Positions 26,920-35,978 of a stretch of DNA of 64,000 bases are shown in pieces (the stretch's first letter is position 1; every line of letters begins with the position of its first letter). Origin of the DNA: Algoriphagus sp. GTDB taxonomy: Bacteria > Bacteroidota > Bacteroidia > Cytophagales > Cyclobacteriaceae. Under the pieces are notes generated by a model. It was not told the DNA's origin and did no database searches. It saw only the letters and a list, made by a program, of their open reading frames with translations. The DNA lies in NCBI RefSeq assembly GCF_013373065.1, contig NZ_JABXIN010000004.1:1-64000 (forward strand). The letters run 5' to 3'. Position numbers and translations under genes: made by a program.

Positions 26920-29900
26920 ATGAAAAACATACTCTCAAAAGCCTTGCTTTTGGCACTAATCCTTGGAATAGGCGTAAGGACCTACGCCACTGGAACATCA
27001 AAATCCTTATCAAATCCCCCTTCCTTTTCTTTAACAGACAGTACGGCTAAAGACTCTCTGGACTATCCCAAATTCAAGGATCTTCCCTTAAAGCCCGAGC
27101 GTGAAGTAAAATTCACTACCAAGGAAGGTACCTGGATGAGTTTGGATGTAAGCCCAGACGGAAAAACCATTGCCTTTGATTTGATGGGCGATATTTATAC
27201 AATCCCTATTGAAGGTGGAAAAGCTACTCCAATCACAACGGGGATAGCATACGAAACCCATCCGCGCTTTTCACCGGATGCTGAGAAAATCCTCTTTACC
27301 TCAGACCGGGCTGGAAGCGATAATCTTTGGTACATCGATCTTGTCAAAAAAGACACCGTCCAAATCACCAAAGACAAAAATGGCGATGTCCCTGGAGCTG
27401 ATTGGACTCCAGATGGAGACTACATCGTGGTAGCTAAAGGTCGTCGAATTGTAAAACTTTGGATGTATCACAAAGATGGTGGAGGAGGTATCCAGCTGAA
27501 TCCAGATCCAAGCTCCATGAAAACCATCGATCCTTTTGTAAGCCCCGATGGGAAAAAAGTATACTTCTCACACCGAACCGGTTCTTGGAATTACAATGCC
27601 CTCCTTCCACAATATCAGGTCGGAACGTATGATTTGGAGGACGGAAAAATCACCAGCATTACCTCTCGTTATGGATCAGCCTTTACGCCTACTCTTTCAA
27701 ATGATGGCAATTGGTTGGTCTATGGATCAAGATGGGATGATAAAACAGGCCTAGTAATTCGTGACTTGAAATCAGGCGAGGAAAAATGGCTTGCTTATCC
27801 TGTACAACGTGATGAGCAGGAATCTATCGCTCCCCAAGGAGTATTACCTGCGATGGCTTTTACGCCAGATAGCAAAAATGTAATCGCCTCCTACGGTGGG
27901 AAAATCTGGAGAATCCCTGTAGATGGAAGTCCTGCAGTAGAAATCCCTTTCGAAGCAGATGTAAAGCTTGCCATGGGTCCACGATTGTATTTCAATTACG
28001 AAGTCAAGGATACCACTGCAAAATTGACTACTCAAATTCGGGATGCAGTGCCCTCTCCTGATGGAAAAAAACTAGCATTTACGGCATTAAACCGACTTTA
28101 TGTAATGGACTTCCCAAATGGGGAACCCAAGCGGGTCAGCAATCATGATTTTACGGAGGCCATGCCATCTTGGAGTCCTGATGGAACTCAGTTGGTTTTT
28201 GCTACATGGGATGAAAAAGAAGGAGGTCATCTTTACAAAGCTAGTTTCGGAAGATCCACTGCCGTTAGCCGATTGACTCAGGAAAGCGCGCTATACATGG
28301 GGCCTGTTTGGGGTCCAAATGGAAAAATTTTGGTTTTCAAAGGAGACAAACGATTGATGGAAGATTCAGAAGGACCTGGAATCAGCGGAGCCGAATCGAT
28401 TTTGGCTTGGATCCCCGCTTCAGGTGGATCACTTCGGGAAATTCGAGATGCACGAGGGATCGGTAATGCCCACTTTACACAGGATACTTCGAGAATTTAT
28501 TTAAACGGACCAGGTGGTACGCTTCTTAGTATCCAATGGGATGGAACAGATGAGAAAACCCATGCAAAAATCACGGGAATCACGCCATTTGGTTCAGTTT
28601 TGGATCCACACGAAAATCATGACCATGAAACCATAGCGGATTATCGTTACGTCATGGGCAAACCTTTTTCTAATGCCGGAGCCCTAAATTATTGCATGCT
28701 TCCGGAGGGAGCTTCAGCCCAAGAACCTCAAATGAGCCCAGCAAGTGCGAGTACCATTTACATGGCTCCAAAAGGAAACAAGGCCTTGGCTCAGGTGAAT
28801 AATAACGTCTATGTAGTCACCATCCCTCAGGTCGGCAAGACTCCAAGCATCAACGTCGGAGACCCTAAGTCCAGCAGCTTCCCTTCAAGACAACTGACTG
28901 AAATTGGGGGCGAATGGCCTGCTTGGGAAGCAAATGGAGAGAAAGTCCATTGGTCACTCGGAAATGGACATTGGGTCTATGATATCGCTCGAGCTGAATT
29001 TGTGGAAGATTCTGTTACAAGTGCTAAAAAGGCAAAAATGCTTGCCGATGCTGATAGTGTGGCAGCCCTAAAAGCCCAGGGTGAAGCAGCAGTTAAACTG
29101 GCAGATTCGCTAGCAAAAGCCGAAAAACAACGCATCGATTCCTTGTTCAAAGCAGATAAGGAATTAGCCAAAGCTGACAGTATTTACAAAGCACAACAAA
29201 AAGAAAAAGAAAGCTATAGCCCTGAAGAGCATCAGGTAAAGGTTTACTTCGCCAAAGATATTCCTACTGGAAAAATCCTCCTTCAAAATGCTCGAATCAT
29301 CACCATGAAGGAGGATGAGGTCATTGAAAACGGAGATATTTTAATCGAAAATAACCGAATCAAAGCCGTAGGCATAACCGGAAGTCTTGACACATCCGGA
29401 GCGGAGGTAGTTGACCTTTCGGGTAAAACAGTAACCCCAGGATTTGTAGACACCCATGCTCACATGTGGCCGACCTGGAATCTTCATAAAAACACGGTCT
29501 GGATTTATGCTGCCAATCTTGCTTATGGCGTTACAACTACCCGTGATCCTCAGACGGCAACTACCGATGTATTGACCTATGCGGATATGGTTGAAGCAGG
29601 TATGATTCCAGGACCGCGTGTTTATTCCACAGGACCAGGAGTAGGATTCTGGATGTACAACCTTAAATCATTGGAGCAAACCAAAAATGTGCTGAAGCAA
29701 TATTCCAAGTATTACAATACGCAGTACATCAAAATGTATTTGGTGGGCAACAGACAGCATAGGCAATGGGTCATCATGGCTGCTAAGGAGCAAAAATTGA
29801 TGCCTACTACTGAAGGTGGATTGGATTTCAAATTAAATATGACCCAGCTTTTTGATGGCTATCCGGGACATGAGCATGCGATTCCGATCTATCCACTTTA

Positions 29901-30534
29901 CTCCGATGTAACCCGAACCATCGCTGAAAGTAAAATGGCGGTAACTCCGACGCTTTTGGTATCCTATGGAGGTCCTTGGGCTGAGAATTATTTCTACACT
30001 ACAGAAAGTCCGCTTCATGATCCGAAGCTTAACCGATTCACTCCATACAATGAGATGAATTCAAAAGCGCGTAGACGTGTAGGAAGTTTGGGCGGTTGGT
30101 TTGCCCCTGAAGACCATGTATTTGAAGACCATGGAAGAGGCATCAATGACATTGTCTTACAAGGAGGATTGGCAGGCGTAGGCTCTCACGGACAGTTACA
30201 GGGACTAGGCTATCATTGGGAGCTCTGGTCTGTCGCGAGCGGAGGCATGAGCAACATGAATGCTTTGCGCACAGCAACCATTTTGGGAGCTGAAGCCTTG
30301 GGCTTGGACAAAGAGCTAGGTAGTATTGAAAGTGGAAAATTGGCTGACTTAGTTATCCTAGAAGAAAATCCATTGGAGAACATCCGAAATACCAATACCA
30401 TCACCCATGTGGTGAAAGACGGCCGGATTTACGATGGAAATACCCTAGATGAAATCCTACCTACTCCTCGTAAGCTTGATGTAAGTTCTTGGACCAAAGA
30501 AGCTCCAAAAGTCACAACTACTCTTGAGCATTAA
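26920..30534 (+). CDS. Exported TolB-propeller/amidohydrolase fusion protein
   Basis: A 1204-residue exported protein. A signal peptide (about 1-24) precedes PD40/TolB-like propeller repeats (about 55-690; for example PRFSPDAEKILFTSDR, PSWSPDGTQLVFATWD). A charged, helical Ala/Lys/Asp linker (about 698-768, with three ADS units) leads into an amidohydrolase domain (about 780-1190) with the metal-binding HxH at H846/H848 (VDTHAHMWP), a later GHEHAIP and HGQLQGLGYHWE, and the C-terminal GKLADLVILEENPL typical of the imidazolonepropionase/prolidase-like amidohydrolases. Its substrate is unknown; a role in breaking cyclic amide or peptide bonds in the periplasm is likely. It starts 22 bases after the receiver-cyclase gene, so it may belong to that transcript. 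A strong hairpin follows at 30539-30571. Confidence 0.9.
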   Translation: MKNILSKALLLALILGIGVRTYATGTSKSLSNPPSFSLTDSTAKDSLDYPKFKDLPLKPEREVKFTTKEGTWMSLDVSPDGKTIAFDLMGDIYTIPIEGGKATPITTGIAYETHPRFSPDAEKILFTSDRAGSDNLWYIDLVKKDTVQITKDKNGDVPGADWTPDGDYIVVAKGRRIVKLWMYHKDGGGGIQLNPDPSSMKTIDPFVSPDGKKVYFSHRTGSWNYNALLPQYQVGTYDLEDGKITSITSRYGSAFTPTLSNDGNWLVYGSRWDDKTGLVIRDLKSGEEKWLAYPVQRDEQESIAPQGVLPAMAFTPDSKNVIASYGGKIWRIPVDGSPAVEIPFEADVKLAMGPRLYFNYEVKDTTAKLTTQIRDAVPSPDGKKLAFTALNRLYVMDFPNGEPKRVSNHDFTEAMPSWSPDGTQLVFATWDEKEGGHLYKASFGRSTAVSRLTQESALYMGPVWGPNGKILVFKGDKRLMEDSEGPGISGAESILAWIPASGGSLREIRDARGIGNAHFTQDTSRIYLNGPGGTLLSIQWDGTDEKTHAKITGITPFGSVLDPHENHDHETIADYRYVMGKPFSNAGALNYCMLPEGASAQEPQMSPASASTIYMAPKGNKALAQVNNNVYVVTIPQVGKTPSINVGDPKSSSFPSRQLTEIGGEWPAWEANGEKVHWSLGNGHWVYDIARAEFVEDSVTSAKKAKMLADADSVAALKAQGEAAVKLADSLAKAEKQRIDSLFKADKELAKADSIYKAQQKEKESYSPEEHQVKVYFAKDIPTGKILLQNARIITMKEDEVIENGDILIENNRIKAVGITGSLDTSGAEVVDLSGKTVTPGFVDTHAHMWPTWNLHKNTVWIYAANLAYGVTTTRDPQTATTDVLTYADMVEAGMIPGPRVYSTGPGVGFWMYNLKSLEQTKNVLKQYSKYYNTQYIKMYLVGNRQHRQWVIMAAKEQKLMPTTEGGLDFKLNMTQLFDGYPGHEHAIPIYPLYSDVTRTIAESKMAVTPTLLVSYGGPWAENYFYTTESPLHDPKLNRFTPYNEMNSKARRRVGSLGGWFAPEDHVFEDHGRGINDIVLQGGLAGVGSHGQLQGLGYHWELWSVASGGMSNMNALRTATILGAEALGLDKELGSIESGKLADLVILEENPLENIRNTNTITHVVKDGRIYDGNTLDEILPTPRKLDVSSWTKEAPKVTTTLEH

Positions 30535-30538
30535 AATA

Positions 30539-30571
30539 GATCAGCCATCCTGAATATCAGGATGGCTGATC
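30539..30571 (+). terminator. Hairpin after the amidohydrolase gene
   Basis: A perfect 15-bp stem (30539-30553 with 30557-30571, arms beginning GATCAGCC and ending GGCTGATC) encloses a 3-base loop, starting four bases after the stop codon. The T tract that follows is poor (CTATTCTATCC), so it may work as a weak intrinsic terminator or as a 3-prime RNA-protecting hairpin. Confidence 0.7.
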
Positions 30572-30729
30572 CTATTCTATCCAAGATTTTAAGTATTTCC
30601 CTAAAATATTTGAATTCTTTCTTGGTAAACTACTAAATTATTATTTTCTTAAATCTACCTTATTGAAAACCACCCTTTTGAAAAGGATTTATTCAAATAT
30701 CCGTGAGGTTTTTATCAACTAATTGAAGG

Positions 30730-31626
30730 ATGACAAAACATTCGAAACAACCTATCGATTGGAAAGCCATCCTTTCACCTCACTCGCTTGCCTATACCAT
30801 TGTAGGGGTTGCCTTAGCAGCCATCGCCTTGGAGGCATTCATGCTCCCCAATAGCTTTTTGGATGGAGGCGTGACGGGTATTGCCATCTTGATCAATTTA
30901 GGATTTGGGATAGAATTAAACCTACTTTTGGTGCTGTTGAATCTTCCATTTTTGTTTATGGCATGGCGGATGATCGGTCGCACCTTTGCTATTCAAAGTG
31001 GGATGTCCATTTTTCTTTTGACTATTGTCCTACACTTTTTAGAAGTCCCCACTGTTACTGAAGACAAGGTTTTGATTGCGGTATTTGGAGGTTTTTTGAT
31101 GGGAACAGGCATCGGACTGATTATTAGAGGAGGGGGATTAATCGATGGTTTTGAGGTCATCACTGAGTATTTTCATAAGAACTCAGCATTGACTGCGAGC
31201 GAGATCACTGTCTTCCTCAATTCCTTGATTATGCTCTCTGCAGCCTTTGTTTTTGGTATTGAGCCTGCGATGTATTCAATTTTAACGTATTTTACAGCAA
31301 TTAAGACTACTGACTATGTTGTTGAAGGCTTTGAAGAGTACACAGCTTTAACAATTATTTCAAAAGAACACGAATTGGTCAAAGAATTGATAGTAAAAGA
31401 TTTTAAGAAGGCAATTTCTGTGTATAAGGGTGAGAGAGGCTATCTTCCAGATACCTTTCATATCCATCATCCTGTGGACATCATCATGACTGTGGTAACC
31501 CGTTTGGAAGTCCACCGTCTGAAATTAGCCATTCAAGAAATAGACCCAAAAGCTTTCTTCTACGTCCAAACCATCAAGGAAGTTAAGGGTGGTGTCATTA
31601 AAAAAGTGGGGAAAAAGCACGTATGA
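30730..31626 (+). CDS. YitT family membrane protein (DUF161/DUF2179)
   Basis: A 298-residue protein with about five or six N-terminal membrane helices and a soluble C-terminal domain (about 205-290) of the DUF2179 type. Landmarks are LPNSFLDGGVTGIAIL after the first helix, GTGIGLIIRGGGLIDGFEV, and the C-terminal VVTRLEVHRLKLAIQEIDP. The family is widespread and has been proposed to act in transport, but no substrate is settled. Its TGA overlaps the ATG of the HD-domain gene by four bases, so the two are translationally coupled. A 195-base leader, AT-rich and without a clear -7 box, precedes it. Confidence 0.9.
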   Translation: MTKHSKQPIDWKAILSPHSLAYTIVGVALAAIALEAFMLPNSFLDGGVTGIAILINLGFGIELNLLLVLLNLPFLFMAWRMIGRTFAIQSGMSIFLLTIVLHFLEVPTVTEDKVLIAVFGGFLMGTGIGLIIRGGGLIDGFEVITEYFHKNSALTASEITVFLNSLIMLSAAFVFGIEPAMYSILTYFTAIKTTDYVVEGFEEYTALTIISKEHELVKELIVKDFKKAISVYKGERGYLPDTFHIHHPVDIIMTVVTRLEVHRLKLAIQEIDPKAFFYVQTIKEVKGGVIKKVGKKHV

Positions 31627-32207
31627 TAGAGTATCAAAAAATAAAAGACCGCGTCTATAAGGATATTCTGGAACAACTTCCGGAGTACCTGACATATCAT
31701 AACCTGGCTCATACTCAATATGTGACGGAAAAAGCACTTTTTTTGGCAGGTATCGAGCAAATCAGTGAAGCTGACATAGAACTGCTGAGGCTCGCAGCTC
31801 TTTTTCACGATACAGGATTCATTGAAAACCCAAAAAACCATGAGGAAATTGGATGCGGAATAGCAACCAATTATCTAAAAAACCATGTTTCAGAAGATGA
31901 TTTGAAAAAAATTCATGGGATGATCATGGCTACCAAAATCCCTCAATCCCCAACCAACCAATTAGAGCGGATTATCGCAGATGCTGATTTGGAATACTTG
32001 GGGACAGATGACTTCGAACGGCAGGGAAATGCTTTATTTGAAGAATTGAAACATTTCAACCCCTCCTTTTCCGAGCAAGCCTGGAATGAACTTCAGTTGA
32101 CTTTCTTGGAAAAACATCAATACCATACCGATTACTGCAAAAAAAATAGAGAACCTAAAAAGCAGGAAAATATTGAGTCTGTAAAAGAAAAATTAAAAGT
32201 TCTTTAA
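31623..32207 (+). CDS. HD-domain phosphohydrolase
   Basis: A 194-residue protein with an HD superfamily metal-binding pattern: YHNLAHTQYV (first His), AALFHDTGF (the HD pair), a later HGMIMATKIP and IIADADLEYLG (final Asp). Such domains hydrolyse phosphomonoesters or phosphodiesters of nucleotides, often signalling ones. No partner domain is attached. It is coupled to the YitT gene by an ATGA overlap. Its stop codon overlaps the convergent EboF stop by four bases (TTTAA on one strand and TTAAA on the other), so neither gene has room for a terminator between them. Confidence 0.85.
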   Translation: MIEYQKIKDRVYKDILEQLPEYLTYHNLAHTQYVTEKALFLAGIEQISEADIELLRLAALFHDTGFIENPKNHEEIGCGIATNYLKNHVSEDDLKKIHGMIMATKIPQSPTNQLERIIADADLEYLGTDDFERQGNALFEELKHFNPSFSEQAWNELQLTFLEKHQYHTDYCKKNREPKKQENIESVKEKLKVL

Positions 32208-33574
32208 CCTTTAACAGCTTCATAAATCAGATCGAACACTTCTGTTGGTTGAATTTTTTCTGATTTCAACACTTCGCTATTTCCTACAAAAATTGGCTTA
32301 TCAGCATCCTCTTCCGGGATTCTTCCGTGAGAGCCTTTTACCAATGAAGCGTCTAATGAAATCACATCCATCAGGTATCGAAAGCCCAATTTTTTCTTCA
32401 GCACCTTTGACCCAACTTTCAACACAGGAATTTTAATCTCTGGGTCCAAAAATAGCTCAACCGGATCATAACCTGGTTTTCGATGAATATCTACGCAACG
32501 GGCATAATCAGGTGCTTTTTGATCATCCAACCAAAAATAATACGTAAACCAAGAATCTTGATCTGCCACGACCACCAAATCTCCTGAGCGAGGATGATCC
32601 AGACCATAATTAGCCTGGGATTTCTTATCCAGTACGAGTTGAATTCCTGGAGTATTTTCCAAAAGGCTTTTTACCTGTTCAAAAACACTTGGATCTTGGA
32701 TGTGAACATGAGCAATTTGATGATCGGCAATAGCAAATGCTTTCGAAGTTCCTGCATCTAAGGTTTCCAGTCCTAATTCGTCCTTCACTTGAATCCACCC
32801 TGCCGAACGTAATAAGCGATTGATATGGATAGGCTGGGAAACATTGGTAATCCCATATTCAGAAAGCAAAAGAACTTGAGTCCCCTGATTTTCGAAATAG
32901 GTAATCAGGTCCTTGGCCACTTCATCCACTTCTTCCAGAAGCTTCCCGATTTTCAAGAAATCAAGGCCATACTTCTGTAGCCCATAATCCAAATGAGGCA
33001 GATAAACCAAATTGAGTATTGGATCAAACCATTGATCCACCTTCTTGGTAGCTTCAGCTATCCATTGAGTGGAAGAAATATTGGCATTAGGACCCCAGAA
33101 AGAAAAAAGAGGAAACTGTCCCAATTCTTTCTGAAGCCTGTCTCGCAATTCCATGGGTTGAGAATGACAATCAGGTAATTTTCGCCCATCGGAAGGATAA
33201 AGTGGGCGAGGCGTTACCGCAATATCTACTGAAGAATACATGTTGTACCACCAAAACATATTGGCGCAGGTGAAGTCTGGATTTTCAGTTTTTAACTTAT
33301 CCCAGATTTTTGGTGCCCGAACCAGTCGATTGGACTGCCTCCAAAATTTAATTTCACACTCATCCCGGAAATACCAGCCGTTCCCCACAATTCCATTTTC
33401 AGATGGCATTTTGCCAGTCAAATAAACTGATTGAGCCGAACAGGTAACAGCAGGCAAAACGGGTTCAACAATGGCTTTTTTCTGCTTTGAAATCCATTGA
33501 CTGAGAAATGGAGTGTGCTCTCCGATTACTCGAGAGGATAAGGCAACAATATTGAGGACAACAGTTTTCTTCAT
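32204..33574 (-). CDS. eboF: EboF: alkaline-phosphatase-fold protein of the ebo cluster
   Basis: A 456-residue cytoplasmic protein of the nucleotide pyrophosphatase/phosphodiesterase branch of the alkaline phosphatase superfamily; it is the last gene of a complete ebo cluster. The nucleophile Thr of AVTCSAQSVYLTG and the terminal GSHGR motif remain. Other canonical metal positions look replaced: the first Asp loop (usual form VDGLRP) reads VALSSR, the usual SDHG reads LSEYGI, and the D-x-x-x-H motif reads DYGLQ. So it may be catalytically altered. It starts 1 base after the EboE stop, as in a tight operon. The cluster is known for metabolite export (scytonemin precursors in cyanobacteria), but the job of EboF is not settled. 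Confidence 0.85.
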   Translation of the reverse strand: MKKTVVLNIVALSSRVIGEHTPFLSQWISKQKKAIVEPVLPAVTCSAQSVYLTGKMPSENGIVGNGWYFRDECEIKFWRQSNRLVRAPKIWDKLKTENPDFTCANMFWWYNMYSSVDIAVTPRPLYPSDGRKLPDCHSQPMELRDRLQKELGQFPLFSFWGPNANISSTQWIAEATKKVDQWFDPILNLVYLPHLDYGLQKYGLDFLKIGKLLEEVDEVAKDLITYFENQGTQVLLLSEYGITNVSQPIHINRLLRSAGWIQVKDELGLETLDAGTSKAFAIADHQIAHVHIQDPSVFEQVKSLLENTPGIQLVLDKKSQANYGLDHPRSGDLVVVADQDSWFTYYFWLDDQKAPDYARCVDIHRKPGYDPVELFLDPEIKIPVLKVGSKVLKKKLGFRYLMDVISLDASLVKGSHGRIPEEDADKPIFVGNSEVLKSEKIQPTEVFDLIYEAVKG

Positions 33575-33575
33575 A

Positions 33576-34778
33576 TTAAGCTAATCGCTGAAGAACCCAT
33601 TCAAGCTCTCGACTGATGGACTCTCCTAATTCCAATCGCATCGCGTCTGGCAAAACCTCCCAAGTGTAGGTTTCTACTTCCAAATGCTCCGTTATTTCAG
33701 GATGATTCTTCAATTCACTCAGGACATTTAAGATACTGCTTTGAGTCGAAAAAAACGTCCCATAGGACTCAACAAAAAGAGGAACATGAAAATGAATCCG
33801 CCACTCCTTTTCATCTGCTTCTTGGATGTGTTCAAGGGCCTGTGGCAAATCTGGATAGGAAATCAAGCTCCCATCTAATCTCCGACCTACTACTTGATGT
33901 AGGTAGGTTGACTCCGCAAAAGGGAGCAATTTTTGATGTAATTCAGATCGATTTTCATCCAAATTCAACTTCAAAGCTGCAGAAATCTGAATCTTCCCGA
34001 TTTTAATCCCTGCATTTTTGAATTTGGTAAAAGTATTTGCCGGATGTTCATAAACAATCGCAAAATGGCAAATGTCGTAACAGACTTGGATATGATCCCG
34101 AATCAATTTTTCGGCTTCGGGAAGTGAAATAGCTAATTTTTTAGAAAGCTCCGGCGCTCCCTCAGGAATCAGCCAAGAATCAAATAACCAAAGAACCTCA
34201 TCCGAATTTTCGAGAATCCCATCCGGTTCGGGCTCAATATCTAAATGCAGAAATTTCCCCTTTTCAGAATGAATCTTTGCCAACGCTGTCACAACTTCCA
34301 TCAAGTTGCTGGTGGCTTGTTCCATCGCTTGGGCTTTTTCTTCTTGGTTTTTGAACCAATGTCTATAGGAAATGGGCGAGGTAGAAATCCCTCCATTCAT
34401 CCCGTCCGGAAGTAATTGGGCAAGGATCTGGAAAGATCGAATGGTGTAATTTGTACGTTCTGCTGTTGTCCAATCTGGAGCATGAACCTGATCCTTCACC
34501 CGGGTATGGTGAAAGTCTCCATAAGGGAACCCATTTAAGGTGAACACATAGGCATTTTCCTCCTTCAGCCAAGCTTGAAATGCATGCAATTTTTCTTCCT
34601 CCTCCAAGTCCAAGCTTGCTTCATTGGAAAGACGCAATCCAATCCCAAAAGGTCCTTCCCATTGAAGCTTTTGACGAATTCGAGGGATGTATAATTTTAA
34701 ATTTTGAAAAGTAGCCTCCCAACTTTCGCCGGGATGAATATTACTGCAATAACTGAATTGAAAATTTCCGACTTGCAT
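33576..34778 (-). CDS. eboE: EboE: TIM-barrel metabolite traffic protein
   Basis: A 400-residue xylose-isomerase-like TIM-barrel protein. It shows strands expected for that fold, HLDIEPEPDG (metal-binding Glu/Asp region), CYDICHFAIVYEHP (Asp and His region) and KIQISAAL with QISAAL at the next barrel strand. It follows EboD with a 2-base gap and precedes EboF with a 1-base gap. Position and fold match EboE of the six-gene ebo cluster. Sugar-phosphate isomerase or epimerase chemistry is typical of the fold, but no substrate is known for EboE. No signal peptide is visible. Confidence 0.85.
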   Translation of the reverse strand: MQVGNFQFSYCSNIHPGESWEATFQNLKLYIPRIRQKLQWEGPFGIGLRLSNEASLDLEEEEKLHAFQAWLKEENAYVFTLNGFPYGDFHHTRVKDQVHAPDWTTAERTNYTIRSFQILAQLLPDGMNGGISTSPISYRHWFKNQEEKAQAMEQATSNLMEVVTALAKIHSEKGKFLHLDIEPEPDGILENSDEVLWLFDSWLIPEGAPELSKKLAISLPEAEKLIRDHIQVCYDICHFAIVYEHPANTFTKFKNAGIKIGKIQISAALKLNLDENRSELHQKLLPFAESTYLHQVVGRRLDGSLISYPDLPQALEHIQEADEKEWRIHFHVPLFVESYGTFFSTQSSILNVLSELKNHPEITEHLEVETYTWEVLPDAMRLELGESISRELEWVLQRLA

Positions 34779-34780
34779 GA

Positions 34781-35929
34781 TTATATCAGCTTGGGTGACT
34801 GGCTTTTTTCCGCTAGGAATCCAATTGCTTTTTTTATTAATGCCTCATCCATTTCATGAACCTCCACTCCTTTTCCCAAACCCTGAAGAAGCATAATCGT
34901 GAGTTCTCCTCCCAAATGTTCCTGAAATTCTCGAAGGCCCTTAATCAAGTTCTCACCTGAAAGCTCCGGTTCATAAAGTGAAAATCCCAAGGTCTGAATC
35001 ACTCCTAAAATCCGATTCAAATCCTCAAGAGAAATCCATCCCAAAAGATAAGAATAGGTCGAATCGAGCGCGATGCCGATGGCGACCGCTTCTCCATGTC
35101 GAACCCTAAAATCTGTTAGCTTTTCCAACTTATGAGCTGCCCAATGTCCAAAATCCAATGGTCGGGAGGAACCGAATTCAAAAGGATCTTTCCCAGCGAT
35201 ATGGTCTAGATGCATTTGAGCACATCGGATAATCTGAGTTTTCATCGGTTCCATTTCCCGATTTGCCATTGCAGCTGCATGAGTTTCCAACCATTCAAAA
35301 AAGCTGAAATCCTTGATCAGGGCTACTTTCAAAGCTTCTGAAATCCCGGATCGCCAATCCCGATCATCGAGGGTTTGGAGGAAATTAAAGTCATTAAGCA
35401 CGGCAACAGGTGTTGTGAACGTGCCTAAATAGTTTTTCTTCCCGAAGTAATTGATGCTGTTTTTGACACCAACTCCTGAATCGTTTTGAGATAAAACAGT
35501 CGTAGGAATCCGAATAAGGCGAATCCCACGATGCGAAATAGCTGCTGCAAAACCAACCATATCCAATACAGCTCCTCCACCAATTGCTACGATATAAGAG
35601 TGCCGATCAATTCCAAAATCATTGGTTGCCTGAACTACCCGTTGATAAATGGCTGGGTCATTTTTACAAGCCTCTCCTCCAGGGACTACCAGCGGCTCAG
35701 TGCATAAATAGAATCGGTCTTCGTGTAGGGAAGCATAATTCTTTATTTCCTCTACTAAGCCTGGAAAAGCATGAGCCACTCCACTATCAAGTACAAAAAA
35801 GGTTTTTACCCTTTTTCCTTTTTCTAAAGCATTTATAAATATTGGGTTATCAGCAGAAAAAAGGTTTTCTGTAAAACATACTGGATAGTTAAACGAAACC
35901 GAAAAGGACTGCTGGAGGATGGTATCCAT
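34781..35929 (-). CDS. eboD: EboD: dehydroquinate-synthase-like sugar-phosphate cyclase
   Basis: A 382-residue member of the dehydroquinate synthase superfamily. I place the start at 35929 (MDTILQQSFSVSF), where the family's usual N-terminus begins; an ATG at 35992 would add 21 basic residues and overlap EboC by 14 bases. The NAD-binding GGGAVLDMVGF, PTTVLSQNDSGVGVK and the zinc ligands (Glu in SEALK, His in DFGHWAAHKLE, His in RHGEAVAIG) are all present. The variant DFGHW in place of LNFGHT separates it from housekeeping AroB, so another substrate is likely. It is the fourth gene of the ebo cluster and ends 2 bases before EboE. Confidence 0.86.
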   Translation of the reverse strand: MDTILQQSFSVSFNYPVCFTENLFSADNPIFINALEKGKRVKTFFVLDSGVAHAFPGLVEEIKNYASLHEDRFYLCTEPLVVPGGEACKNDPAIYQRVVQATNDFGIDRHSYIVAIGGGAVLDMVGFAAAISHRGIRLIRIPTTVLSQNDSGVGVKNSINYFGKKNYLGTFTTPVAVLNDFNFLQTLDDRDWRSGISEALKVALIKDFSFFEWLETHAAAMANREMEPMKTQIIRCAQMHLDHIAGKDPFEFGSSRPLDFGHWAAHKLEKLTDFRVRHGEAVAIGIALDSTYSYLLGWISLEDLNRILGVIQTLGFSLYEPELSGENLIKGLREFQEHLGGELTIMLLQGLGKGVEVHEMDEALIKKAIGFLAEKSQSPKLI

Positions 35930-35978
35930 ATAGAAATAAGAAGTCTTGAGCCGTGAAAGTTTCTTTTTACGTTGATTT

